Below are positions 1 through 12,338 of a stretch of DNA of 64,000 nt, piece after piece (within the stretch, counting starts at the first letter, position 1; the number at the start of each line of letters is the position of its first letter). The notes below the pieces were generated by a model. The model did not search any database, was not told the origin of the DNA, and saw nothing but the letters and a program-made list of their open reading frames with translations. Origin of the DNA: Ifrita kowaldi (taxonomy: Eukaryota > Chordata > Aves > Passeriformes > Cinclosomatidae). The DNA lies in NCBI GenBank assembly GCA_013398055.1, contig VZRS01015037.1, positions 51,769 to 115,768 on the forward strand. The letters are read 5' to 3'. Both the position numbers and the translations under genes were made by a program.

Positions 1-260
1 CTGCCTGCAGACTGTTGCTGACGGCAGCGGTAACCCCCTGGTGTTTAGCCACAAAAGCGAGTGCCAGTAATAAAGCCCAGGAGAGTACCTTTCTTGGCTT
101 CTTTGTTCCTCGTTAATTTACTTTCCCGAAACAGGCCGGTGCCGCCTCTTTCTGATGAGTACTCTTACGGGGAGCGGGAAGGAGAAGCTCACGGCAGCTT
201 CCTGACGGCTGCACAGTGCGCAACCACTGCTGCTCCAAAGCATGCCATCAATTTTTAACC
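1..260. other. CpG-enriched patch at window edge
   Basis: About eleven CpG dinucleotides fall in the first 240 bases, including clusters near 140-190 and 200-220. The next several kilobases are CpG-poor and AT-rich. This may be the margin of a CpG island or a non-coding first exon whose main part lies left of the window. It contains a 65-codon open frame with no recognisable family features. In mammals the gene upstream of ZNF365 is RTKN2, transcribed away from it, but no RTKN2 coding exon was recognised here. The promoter reading is inference from composition only. Confidence 0.3.
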
Positions 261-2165
261 TTGTTCTTGGTTTCCTGCAGTTCATCTAATTGTGCATCTT
301 TAATATGATGGTACTTCAATAGCTGCACTAGTAGCATGTATTGTTAAAAGTATACTGTTATATACTGAATAAAAGTGCATTAATTATTCACCGGATTGAC
401 TGGAGAAGAATGGGAGTCATATCTCTCTCTTCTGCTGCCAGTTTTGCAGCTCTGTTTGTCTTCGGCAGATGAAACAAATGAGCCAAAAATAGTGTCTCAC
501 ATCCATTCCTCATCCCTGATTTCTTGGCTTTCCTCTCTGAATTCCTCCGTGACAGGTGATGGTCAGAAGCACAGATCCTCATTGCGTCACACAGGGTTGT
601 CAACATTTGCGATAAGTAAAATGTGCTGGAATGAGTGAGATATACAGTGTTGCTAACAGCTTTCTACAGAAGACAGAAGTCTCCAGGCTAACATATGCTT
701 ATTTAAAATATAAGAAAATGCAGTTAGAAGGGAAAATTTTAAAAGCCTCATTGCTTCATCAGGATTTCACATAGGTGCTCGGTGGCTCTGCTTGACCCCT
801 GACATTTACAACTGGGGCACAAATGCAGGGGGCGAGCCTTGAAGGAAAATCATGAACTTCTGGACCAAAGGTATGTATTCCTTGGTGCAAGACACTGCTT
901 CCCTCCAGAGTGCTCAAGTTTCACCTGGAGGCAGAGATGGCAGAGGCAGCTGTTCAGCAGGTCCTGTCTCCATCTTGGGCCATGTTTCTTAGGGCAAGGA
1001 GAGGCATTCAGATATTCATTAAATACCTTTGTGCCATCCTGAAGTCCTCTGCATACCACTGGCAGGGCACATGCCACAACTGGGAAGCCCTACCCCCCGT
1101 TATATATTTATAGATGCTACGTTTTTTCCTGTTGTTTAGATACTCCTTCCTGTTCTTTAGGTACTGTGACTTTCCCAAAAGAAGTCTTTGTCCAGTTTGT
1201 TCAGTGGAGAAATCCCATCAGGGAGCCAAAAGGCTTTTGTTTAATCAAGGTATGATACTTAGAGCTGCATATGGACAGCCAATATATCTAAGAGTGAGCT
1301 TGAGGAAGGTTGAGAGGAAAGTCTCCACCTTATCCTGGTGCTTCATGCATCCCAGGATAAGCCTTGGATTTCTGTTTCTGCTGCAGGATTTCAGATTCAG
1401 CAAAAGCAATCCACCAAATGAGGGGAGAACATGAGATGACAAATCAGAGTTTGCTTTACAGTATGGCATGTCTCTTAAAGTGTGGTCTGGCCTCTCCTGA
1501 ATCAGTCAGGACGGGATTTAGGCCTCAAAAATCTCCAGGTAATTTTCTAGGCTACGGAAGAAAACTAGAAACAGGAAGGTGCCATGGAGTGGAATTGAAT
1601 CAAACAGGTGAAAGTCTCAGGTCAACTGAACTGCATTATCATTGAATCAATGCTTGAGCGAAGTTGAGTGAGGCTACAGCCTTGGCTGAATGGCTGAAAC
1701 CCTTTGATGAGTTTGATGTAAACTGTGGGATTAGCTGGAAATAATAACCTTACTGTAGAGATAAACAAATAAGGAATGAATTACTGTACCTCTGCCTTGC
1801 CAAAATCCCTTCACCAACTCACCAAATAGTGCACTACCACAGAAAATTACTACAGCCTGTGAAAAAGACACACTGAAACACTTCCCACCCAGCATCATCC
1901 CAAGCAGTTCAGGTCAGACTCTAAAACAGACCCACTGGTTCAATCTTTCCAGAAACACTGCCTCCAAAACTCCTGAGAACAGCTCTCAGGTATGCACCAA
2001 AAGGTTTTGTCAAAAGCCAGGGTGGCTACATGGATACAACAAACATCACTGCAAAAGGACAAGTTATGCCCCAAATTATTTCAGGCAATCGGCATCTCTA
2101 AAACCATTTTTGCTGGTGGTGTAGACAGCTCCCAGGAATCTGTGGCAGTTGTCCAAGAATTTTAG

Positions 2166-2179
2166 ATGCTAATTAGCAT
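2166..2179. promoter_or_regulatory. Perfect 14-bp palindrome with TAATTA core
   Basis: ATGCTAATTAGCAT is exactly its own reverse complement. It combines a TAATTA homeodomain core with flanking ATGC/GCAT half-sites like those bound by POU-specific domains. It sits about 15 kb upstream of the ZNF365 CpG island. That it binds a paired homeodomain or POU dimer is inferred from motif shape alone. Confidence 0.3.
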
Positions 2180-2261
2180 GGTTTTGCAGTACAGTCTGTT
2201 CAGCAAATCCGAGTCTTAATAAAGTCCCAAAATGTGACTGCTAGTAGCATAAAGAGCCCGT

Positions 2262-2350
2262 GCCTGCAGCCCTTACGCACTCCTACTGACATTGACTTGA
2301 ATTGGAGCCCTTAAGAAATCAGTGGGAGCTAAATGTGTAGGACTCAGCCC
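2262..2350. repeat. Possible old, decayed interspersed repeat
   Basis: The stretch running from a 'cctgcagcccttac' motif through 'attgactt' and 'cagtgggagct' to 'aggactcagccc' resembles a widely dispersed old sauropsid repeat tail. That repeat has a partly palindromic arrangement of 'ttgactt..atggga' elements. The match is judged by eye and is heavily diverged, so the family is left open. Confidence 0.3.
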
Positions 2351-5300
2351 TAAGCAACAGGAATAGTATCTTCTCAAGCTCAGAAGATACTACCTGCTCT
2401 TCAGCTGATTCAAATGTCCAATTTTCCAGTACATTAGGAACATGTTTCTGCAAAGTCTGGCTTCTTACATTCTTGCACCTGCTTCTGCTTTGGTCCTCCG
2501 TTGCATTCACTGTCTAGAGATGTTAGGTATTTTTCATTATAAAATGAGGCTTCATAATTCAGTGGATCTGTCAGATGCTTAATTAAAAAATTAAACATTT
2601 CACCAAACTTCTAGTGCTATCTTTTATGGGAATGTGCGACTGAGGCTTTAAAAGGCATTTCTACAGGTTTTGAAGGAGGTGAGATGTTCTTTCCACACTT
2701 CATGTCTAGCTCCAACAAAGCCCTCCTGCTGGTACAGCACGCTAACTAACTTGAAATGAAGAAGGCTTTATGCCATCTACATTATCCAGAGATTTGGGAT
2801 TCAACTAGTAACTATTCTGCTTGCTCCCTAACTGAAGAGTAAATTCAGCAGACAACAACAAAAAAGGGAAGCATTGTAACCATGTTTTTTTCTCCAGACA
2901 AACCTCCACTGAATGGCAGAGAAACCCAAGGCACAACCTACAAAACAAGGAAAATCCTGCACAGTCACTGCTGCTAGTGCAGAGAAGTCAGAAGGGGGTA
3001 GGGTGAATTAAATAGGGGATCTATATCCTGCCTTCTGGGGTTTCTTAAGTGAAACATTTTTTTCAGATGAATCACACCGTCCTTTTATTTGCCATTCAAT
3101 TTGCATTGCAAAGCATTTGGCTTCCTTCTAGTATTAGGGAAACTGGATAGCAGAGAAAAGATCATTGTCTATCTAAATCACTGTTCTGCTCAAGTGTTAG
3201 ATCAGCATATTATTTTAAATGTTAGGCCCATCATTTTGGTTTAGCAGGTACAAAATGTCTACACCTACTCTTGACAGCACTGCAGTATTTTTCTTAATTT
3301 CTTAGTTCCCACAGCTTGCTACACCTACTCGTTGAATATCATCAGAGTGAGCCAGTAGAAATCTATTCAATTCCTCTTCAGATTTATCCTAAATGGAAAT
3401 CTATGAAGATTTGTACTGGACACGTGGGGAAGAATTTGCAAAAGCTTTTTATAACTGACTACTTATTTAATTTTAAATGGAAGAGCAAACTGTTCCCATT
3501 GATTGCCACTGACTTTGACTGCCATGGTATGTGACCACTATAGATTGGTGAAATGGGCAGAGACTCTGGAATTTAGGGTGTTTACCTGAATGCTTACTGG
3601 AGCCTCAGTAAGTCATTTCTTCATTTCAGCCTGCTGAGGTCCATTGAAGTCTTTCCAGTCTCCTAGCTGGGCAGAAGGGCAACATGTAGTCCTACAAAAC
3701 AAATTAATTATGGGTAACTACCTTATTGTAATGCACTTCAGGTTCAGTTTTGATTGGATAAGGTGAAAATTAATCATCTGGCCGACAGTGAGCTAAAGCC
3801 TAACCCTATCATGGTGAAAATTATGGCAAGAGAAAACTTTATAGGCTCCATCTTAGGCAACTGAGCAGTGGGAAGTAGGTATCTTCTCTAAGGTAGTCAT
3901 GGAGCCAGTCAATGAAGATGTCAGCCTATAACATGCAGGTGCCTAAGTTAGCTAGGATGCATCATCCTTACCTTTCTTGGATAATTAGACAGGGAGGGCA
4001 GAACAGCTTAGAATAAACTCTTACTATTTCAGGTGTTCTCAGATTAATTTTACCCTGAGGGCTTGCTCATCTTCTGCTCAAGATTTTTAATGTTCTACAG
4101 TTCTCCCTCAACTGCTTTAGTGCTCCCAATGGCATCGGGGTCACATCTCTGTGTGATGCCATCAACTAAACATTGATACCAAAGTACTTCAATGAACTAT
4201 TTTGTTGATCACTGCATGTTCCTGTAGAATTTCTAAAAGAAACTGTAGCAGGTTGAGAAAGTACAAGGAATTATCTCCTTTTTCCAGATAAGAGGCCAGA
4301 AACTGACTCTTCCCAGTATTCCTGATGTCAATCCTATATTGAAATGCCTCCAGATTAAATTAATGTAGCCTTTTTGAATCACCATATGAGATAAATGCAC
4401 TCAAAATATATTTCATAACAGAAATAGTAAGTTACATAAAATCCATCCCCATATGAATTTGGAGAACAGTTCCTGAGATCAAACCTGAAAACCTTAACAA
4501 TCACATTAAATATTGCATGACTTTAAACTGCAGTTTGATCATCCTCTACATCTTGAAGTTGCCCATGCCCAAGACTGTAGATGAAGAGTGACTAACTGAG
4601 GTAGACCAGTCACATGTATTCTTTTGTTTATCCTTGGGAGACCAGGGGCATTGGTTTTGAAGCCAATTCACATGTGGTTCCCACACTGGTACAGAATCCA
4701 ACCCATCAGAAATATCCTTATGGACAAGGATCCTCACAGGTGACTGACAGCTTCACTGGAAGCCTTTCTCCAGCTGAGAAGACTGTGGATACACAGTGTC
4801 TAACACAGCATACGTTTTGCAGTCTTCCCGTAAGTTTAGAAATTTATGTGGTCTCTCTTTTCTATTCCACTTTCTATCTTCACTGCAGTTGCAGGAACAA
4901 AGTTATCTTTAATCCTTTTCAAAACCAAAGGTGGTTGAAATTGGCTGCTTGGACCCATTGCTAATAGGGGGACATTTATACACACAGAGAAATGGTCACA
5001 CAAAAATAACTCTGCTGTTTAAACCCAGAGAGGTCCTTTCAGCTCCATATTATGGGCACATTCCATACAAGGAGGGTTTCCTAGAGATTCTACACTGTCA
5101 CTCTCCTATCATTGCCTTTTACCAGGATTCTTCTGTTGGGTACAGAGTCCTGGTTTGATTTCTTGGGTATTTTCTGCAGGTGGTATTTGGTATATAAAAT
5201 ATCCATCTGAGACAGCTGCATCCAAATGCTTGCTGGGCAACATGCCACTGAAGTCACCAGTTTGTGTCATGGGAGAATGGAACTGGGCACTCTGTGTTCT

Positions 5301-5592
5301 GGTTTCAGGATTAGGCCTGTTAGGAGTTTCCCAGTTGATCTTGCACAGGCAAGTGAGAAGTCACTGGACCATTTAATGGATTGCCACTTTGAATTTGAAA
5401 TGGGGAATAAGTACACTGAGAATATCATATATTTAAAGATAAACTCCTATATGAGAAAATTATGTCAGAAAATCATCTTCCTTTTGATAGACAGAAGACT
5501 TCCACCTATTGCTGTGAGAGCAGATGTAAGCCCACTTCTGATAGCAATTGCCCAGGTAAAAGGAGCAATTCTCCAGTTAGCTCTTGGGATTG

Positions 5593-5606
5593 TTTTTTTT
5601 TTTTTT
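5593..5606. repeat. Poly(T) run, 14 nt
   Basis: An uninterrupted run of 14 T lies in intergenic sequence. It could be the reversed poly(A) tail of an old retroposed copy, but no target-site duplication was recognised around it. Confidence 0.85.
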
Positions 5607-8600
5607 CTCTGAAGGCAGAGCCAGGATGAGTATTTGCAGATGGTCTCTTTGTTTTTCCCAAACAACGTAGACTATCTCTGCAGAATACAATACTTGGAAA
5701 CCATCTCCATCTGAAGTGAGTTTGTAGTTTGGCCTCATTTTTTCCAAGTACTGAAATATAGGTATCTAGGGAGAGAAAAATGGCAAAGCAATGTGCTCTG
5801 GAGACCAAGCAACATTAGCTGCCCTCTGTGCAGCCACCTGCACTCAACTTCCCCCTGCACTGCAGCATTGCTAAGGAAGTAAATAGTGACTCGCCCTTAC
5901 CACATCTTGAGGTGACAGCTGTTGGCCCAATAACTGAGGCACAATAGCCCAGTGTAAATTAGTTTCTTTGCATTTCACACACTATTTGGATTGTTTTGAT
6001 CCAGTCTCAGGGAGAATATTCAAACGAGCATGATAGGGATCTATACTTCACTGCAAACTCTCACTTTGCCCTAAGAAATGTTTCTCATTAGTACGAGATT
6101 GGTTTGTCTCAATAGTTTTCCCAGTCACACTTGGGGCTATAACCATCTGTGGCTCCTTGGTTTTTCCTGCCTTGCCACAAAGCTGTAGTTTTTCTGCATT
6201 TTTCTAACTCCTGACTGGGGTTCCAGCTGCATAAATGGGCATTTGTCATACAGATCAGGCCAAGAAAGAGTGAGCCAAAGTAAGAGGGCTTAAGGTAAAT
6301 GTTATTTCATGAAAATAGCACAGTAGAAAAAAATAATGTCTCATTACTATCAATCTACTTATTGATATGTGCGACATAATAACCATTTCTGGTTGGAAAT
6401 TTCTATCAGAGATTTTAAGCCTCTGATCCTTAAGGAAAATCTGGCTTGCAAATTATGTCCTGTTTCTTACGGAAATAGATACTGAAAAAATATTGAACAG
6501 TTCATCCACTCAAGTGCTTAGATTAAAGAAATACATCCATAGGGATAAAAGAGTTTAAGTTTTTAGAACTGCCAGATAATTTTCTATTCTCAGCATCCCT
6601 AGTCCTTGTGCCTTCACCAAACTTGTCCCTAAATCCAATCTCCTCCTCTGCCCCTCAGAGTGCAATACCACTGTGAACTAACTTGCCTCCATGAAGAGGC
6701 AAAAGAGCCATAATGCAACAAAAAGTATTTGTCACAGCACAGCCAATACTGGGACCCCAACAGGGATGTAAGGCTGTTCCTGGGGAATAAGCCCAGAGTC
6801 AGACAATATCTTTCATATAGGTGATGCTTTTTTGCTGAATCACTGCAGTGTTGGATTGAAATTGTCCATTCCCATGTAGGAGGGCCTAAGATACTATTTT
6901 CATAGGGAAGAAAGATCCAAGGGGAGAAGTTTGCTGCAAAGGACCCTGCGGACACTCCATGGCCGAGGTGACAGGCAGCACCTTCTCTTCGAGCTCACCA
7001 CAGCTGCACTGAAGGAAACCAGTTCAGCTACTTTTTTCCCCTATTCCAGTTCCCCTCAAAGTCAAACCATGGGGAGGGGATGAAACTGAGCTGTGCACGC
7101 ATTCTCCTCAATGTGAGATGGAAACATTTCTTGCTAATGATAATATTTTTTTGCCTAACAAGATGACCCATTTTTACTCACCATTATGAAAAATCAGGGG
7201 TTGAGTAGCAAATATGTGTAACCACATTTTACGTGAGGTTGGTTTGTCAGAAATTTCTATCATCCTTCTAATCATTTCACAGCCTGTTAAATGAGCTGAG
7301 ACAACACTTCATGTCACTGTTAGCATTTTAAATTATAAATTATGGTAACAATAAATAGCACCTCATGTTTTTACAGACAATTTCATCTAGAAGAATAAAA
7401 ATAACTAGTTCTGCCTGGATGCATGCACGACTTGCACACAAGCACACGTTTACTTTCTTATTTAAAAATCAATTTGAGTTCTAGGAAGCTATTTCTAGCA
7501 CCTGATTCTAACCGTGTGTTTGTACAGTGTCATCAAAAAGCAATCAGGATATTTAAAGAAAAACCAACAAACAAAAAGTAAATTTTTTATCATTTAAAAA
7601 ATTAAAAGGTTCTTTAAAAAGCTAATGCAGACCCAGAGGGGAAGTTATCCAAGTCTGATACAAAGGGACACCTATTTAAGATAATCCCCAAATACTTTTT
7701 TGCTAACAGTGTTTGTGCACTAAGGCAGTTTTAACCAACAAGTTAAAATCTCTGCTTTCTTTTATTCCTTCCCTGTTCAGGAATGTGTTCCCTGTGCATC
7801 AGCAATCTCTGCAACACTGATTAACCCTGCTTACGTATAGATAAGGCATTATATTTTGTGAGAGAAAACACCAGCGAAAGCAAGCCACTACCTAACACGA
7901 AGACCATTTTTTCTTAATTTATTTCATAGTGTGGACAGGACACTCACAACACAGTCTTAAATTTTCAAAAATACCCCTGCTCTGTCTTACAGTCCCTTCC
8001 AGAACTATATTAACTTCCATCTTTAAAACACCAGCCCAGGAGGGAGCTTTAAAAGATACAAGTGGGCTGTTGCTCCTCATCTGCCCTTTGTGTTTGCTTA
8101 AAGTCTCTCCCCAAAAGCACATCTCTCTCACACTTCTGTGAGGGACAGATTCTTTCACACATGTGTGTTGCTACATTTGCCTGCTACAGAGACAAGTACA
8201 TGCTCTTGCTGAATGGATTTAAGCAGCCAATTGCATTTAAACCACCAGGCATCAAAGCACCCAGAATTTCATTGGCAGCTTTCATGCAGACAGTACACAC
8301 ATTACTAATCTGAACAGGTTTTTCTCATTACCACCCCAGTCACACAATTTTTTAGGCATTCCTTTCAAATTATCTTACTACATGGTATCGGTCGGTTGGT
8401 GGAGAACTTCTTTGACAATTTTAGAGGTAATAAGTTTTATACATATTTGGCACCATAATGGTTTGCGTGCCACCAAGTGTATTTTACTGGCAGTCATCTC
8501 AATAGCTGGTTAGAAAGTCATCCGTGGCAAACAAGCTTCTCCAAACAATCTACTGAGAGATCAGATTTTTGTGAGGAATGAATCATTCTCTTGTTACTAA

Positions 8601-11016
8601 TGGTTTCACCTCTGGGCATTTCTAAACTAAATTTACTGATCTAACCAAAAAGCCTGACTTTAGGATAAAATGTTTCAAAAGAGAATAGGCAGTTGACTTT
8701 AATCCTGGGCAGCATTACAGCTTTCATGTAAACCTTGGAGAGAAACTGCACGGGAAGTTTTGCATGCTGGGAAGACTCACCTGAGTTTAACATATGCATT
8801 AGTCAGTCTGGAGATGGGACCAAGTCCCATTTGGATGAGATCAGTTTGGGCTCTGTTCCTGCTCCCTGTAGGAGGAACCTTGGCTGCAAGTTATATAAAG
8901 TTAGCAGCCATCTGGGGGCAAGAAATTTGAGGAGAAGATAGAAAGCACCATGGCACAATACATTTTTTTTTCCTTTGGTGAACACATGTTCTTTCAGTTC
9001 CCAGTCTCAGACAGAGCTAGAAGTGTCTGGTCACACAGCCTTCAAGACCTACTGCCTGAGAGATAGATGTGTATGTGAAAACATCTGTTTTCAGGAATCT
9101 TTATACGTATTGACTCTTACCTATCTTTCAAATTGTAAATGTATCTATGTTTCACTGCACATGTGGCAGTGGCAGGAGCACAGTATTTCCCAAGGACTGT
9201 GCCTTTTATTTATTCAATTTTTCCAAGGATATGTATCTGTTAAATTATCTAGAGCACAGTTTGTTTATTTGTTTGTTACCTGCATACATATCTTTAGTTC
9301 GTTGCACTTTTTAGCTCCTATGAATAAGAACATGTCATTGGCTTCAGAGTCTTCTTTTGAGAAGAATCTGCTTTGTGCATAAAATCATTTGACAGAACCT
9401 TCTCGCATGTTCGCAGGCAGCGCCTTCAAAGTGATAAGTAATAAAGATGATCCACCACCTTGCTCTGAGCACTGCAGATTTAGCAATTGCAAAAGGTAGC
9501 ATTCATTATAACAACAGAAACAAAATTGTCCCTTGAAGGACAACGAACTCACCTCATTTTGCACTACATACGACATTGCTTTCACATAGGCCATGTGGCA
9601 TGAAATACCAGATGTAAATAAAGGCGCATTTCTGCAGCAAGACACTGCCTAACACTTCCACGGTGATTACCATTTAGGTAAGAGCAGGGCTGCAACAAGA
9701 GACAAACAATGCCTTTCCTTTGTGCTCAGGTGAATTTCACCCCATCTAACAGATTTGTGTCCTTGCCACGTGCAACCTGCTGCAGAAGAGGAAAAGGACT
9801 CCAGAACAGCTGTGCAGCTGTAGCACTTTTCCTGCCCTATTTGAGTGTTGCTTGGCTACAACATGAAAACTGCACATTGCCAGCAAAGCTGAAACACTGG
9901 AGAAAACCAGGCTCTTTCATCTCACTAGCATCTAAGAATTAAAGAGTGCTCTGTATTTTTCTTCTAAGTTTGTCCCTTTCTTGTAGATCGTGTCTTCTCT
10001 CTGTCATATAGGAAGCCTATTGGCTTAAGTGAGCCCCTCTCCAGTAGCTTTGAAAGCCTCATTCATCCCCCCATTTAGTGTCCTGCCCAGCAGGAACCTC
10101 CAGCCTACTCAGCCATTCTCCCAGGACAGCAATAGCTGATCTCCCAGACCTTTACATGTTATGCAAATGTGAAAGCGAACTGCTCACGTGAATATCAGAA
10201 AAAAGAGGAAAGAGCATGAAGGAATAGAAGTAAATTGTCCCTAAGCATCCAAAAATCAATATACTTTCAGATGACATTAAAGATGCAAGTCTGAACTGTC
10301 TTCTGTGTCCCTATGTGATACTCGGGATGCAGGTACCCTGAGCAGAAGGGAATTTAATTTATGGAATCATTTAATATATGACATCAATGTGAAAAGCTGC
10401 AGAGCCAAGTTTTCTTGGGGAATAGAAATAACTGCACCTCAAGCTACAGAAAAGTTTGTAGCATTCCACTAAGTTTTGTCAGTATTCTTCTGAATTCAAG
10501 CTAAGGCTTCCCTGTTGGTTTCAATTTATTAGCATTGTATAATACTAAACAGAGAATAGAACACCTTTTAATGCTCAAACTAACGTTTTATTTCCTTCCT
10601 CTGGTTTCGTTTTGATTTTCCTCCTTTCGAAAGAAGTGCTGAGTACTGTATGCTTCACGGTCTGGGTATTTTTCAGTATACTTTTCCTTTTTGTTCCTTC
10701 TGAGTCACTGCATTATCATATGTAGAAAAGTGCCCCAAATGTAGTGGTCCTTAAAAGTCATATGTTAAGATTGTTGGTATGTGACAGCAAAGACCAACAG
10801 CATATGCCAGCAGGAACCAGAAGCAACATGGCAAATTCTCGGTGGCATTGAAGTCCCTGGCTATAGGAACTGATGTGAATTTGAGATTTTACTTAAGAAA
10901 ATTTAAATCAAATAATTCTAAGTCATATTAGTATAGATACTACATAGGAAATATAATGGTATTTTCCTCATTATTTAAAAATTCTTATCTGAATACAGAA
11001 GATGCCTAAAGGACAT

Positions 11017-11100
11017 TTGAAATTGAATTGAAATTTGAAATGAAATTGAATTTGAGTTGAAAGGACCATAAACACCTTCTGAGGTTCTGTCTTTCCAATG
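11017..11100. repeat. Low-complexity TTGAA/ATTGAA stretch, possibly next to a CR1 remnant
   Basis: Imperfect repeats of 'attgaa/tttgaaa' run from about 11017 to 11058. They are followed by 'gagttgaaaggaccataaa', which resembles the reverse-oriented CR1 tail ('ggttggaaaggacctta'). The low-complexity part is seen directly. The CR1 assignment is weak because the rest of the tail consensus is not visible. Confidence 0.35.
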
Positions 11101-12129
11101 CTTCATTCCAACCAGCACTTGGCAATTGTTCTGCTAATTGAAACTTCAGTGGACACATCATTTTGCAAAAATCTATCGTCATTCATATTGATATTTTAAT
11201 TTCCAGAAAGACAAATGATGGGAGAACCGTGGGCTTTGTGCAATTGAATTGATTTGTTTGTATGGCCAGATGCTGTGTGGAAACTTCTTTGCTTGTGCTG
11301 TCACAACCTGTTGATCCCAAATCCATTTCAGAATATGTGATAGCATTACCTGGAAAAATATGGGAACAAGCAACATTTTCAAATGAACTAAAACTGAAAT
11401 GGGATGAGCTGTGGATTCTTCTCTTCCATTACTTGGGCTTTACTATCAGCCATGTTAGAAAGTGCTCCCCCCAAAAATACCTTAGCTTTAATGACAGATT
11501 GCCATCTGCAATGTATTTTGATCTTAAAGCTACAGAATCCTCATCCATGAGACAACCTCTAGTAATTTCTAACAAAAAGTGGATTAGCTTTGGGGTAATC
11601 GCAGACAGCATCTGCCCACTGCTGCTGTTGTTGGGTATCCTGGTGTGGCACATGCCAAGGGCCACCAGCCCCCAGTGTGAGCAGGACCAGGCAGGAGGGT
11701 GACTCAGGGGGAAAAGCACCTGCTTCCTTGGGCTTCCTGAGTGCCCTTTGGAGGAGGACAGCCCCACAGGTGGCTGAGCTTTCCTCTCCAGGGCATGGAG
11801 GCACAGAGCTGAGTGGTAGGAATGTGTTTCCTAGTCCCTGGCTGTCTTGGATGAGGTGTGATGTTCAGGTTATCAGGGTGCCTGAGGGCCTGAGCCAGGC
11901 TCCTGATGAACTGTGCCCAGAAGTTCAAGAAGGGGTTTTTAAGAATTGGATGTCAAAAAACAAATCTCTTGTCTCTCATTTGACACCTGTGTGCTAAACC
12001 TTTGACCCCAAATGACCTTTGACATTTTCAAGGACCTTTGAGCTCTGGGTGATCTTTAACTTTTTCGATGACCTTTGGCTTTTTGTTACCTTTGATAATG
12101 GTGATAATGGTGATATCTCTCCTTTCTTG

Positions 12130-12142
12130 TGACCTTTGACCT
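12130..12142 (-). promoter_or_regulatory. Perfect DR1 nuclear-receptor element
   Basis: TGACCTTTGACCT is the exact complement of the DR1 consensus, two AGGTCA half-sites spaced by one base. HNF4, COUP-TF (NR2F) and RXR heterodimers bind such sites. It is one copy of the surrounding minisatellite, so function cannot be assumed from sequence alone. Confidence 0.5.
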
Positions 12143-12196
12143 CTGAAATGACATTTAACACCAGGACTTCTGTAACCTTTGACCTCTGCATGACTT

Positions 12197-12209
12197 TGAC
12201 CTGTGACCT
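12197..12209 (-). promoter_or_regulatory. Second exact half-site pair, DR1 with G spacer
   Basis: Two intact TGACCT half-sites are separated by a single G. A third near-copy, TAACCT-T-TGACCT, lies just upstream at 12173-12185. The three closely spaced sites make this the strongest candidate cluster in the array for receptor binding. Confidence 0.45.
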
Positions 12210-12338
12210 CTACATTATATTCCCCTGTTGAGACCTTTGATCCCCCAGCTGACTTTTGGATTTGTTATCTTTGACCTTTAGATGATCTTTGATTTCTTGG
12301 GCCATGTGGCTTTTTTGCCTCTCAGTGACCATTGAACT

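Larger units (their letters stand above)
261..11990. other. Intergenic / 5' flanking sequence, no gene recognised
   Basis: This is AT-rich non-coding sequence. Open frames are short (mostly under 130 codons), overlap on both strands and lack family motifs, so they look like chance. It contains the palindrome at 2166-2179, an old repeat-like stretch near 2262-2350, a 14-base T run at 5593-5606, and an AT-rich block at 8370-8600 that resembles conserved non-coding sequence. A non-coding 5' exon of ZNF365 could lie here unseen. Confidence 0.6.
11996..12338. repeat. Degenerate ~18-bp minisatellite of TGACCTTTGACCT-like (DR1) units
   Basis: Fifteen copies of a 13-bp motif with the form NNACCT-T-TGANNN start at 11996, 12013, 12032, 12050, 12069, 12086, 12130, 12149, 12173, 12197, 12231, 12250, 12265, 12283 and 12326. 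Most spacings are 15-19 bp, with longer gaps where a unit has decayed or is missing. The unit equals the direct-repeat-1 (DR1) response element of HNF4, COUP-TF and PPAR/RXR receptors, read on the opposite strand as AGGTCAAAGGTCA. Two copies are perfect direct repeats. The 65-codon minus-strand open frame across the array only reflects the repeat. The array lies about 5 kb upstream of the ZNF365 CpG island. Confidence 0.8.

Noticed and set aside
11262..11702. 146-codon + strand frame near the DR1 array
   Set aside because: No recognised motif, and the opposite strand is also open (11429-11804). Codon content looks random.
12097..12118. Short 'gtgataatg' repeat inside the DR1 array
   Set aside because: Only two copies; explained as a local variant of the decaying minisatellite.
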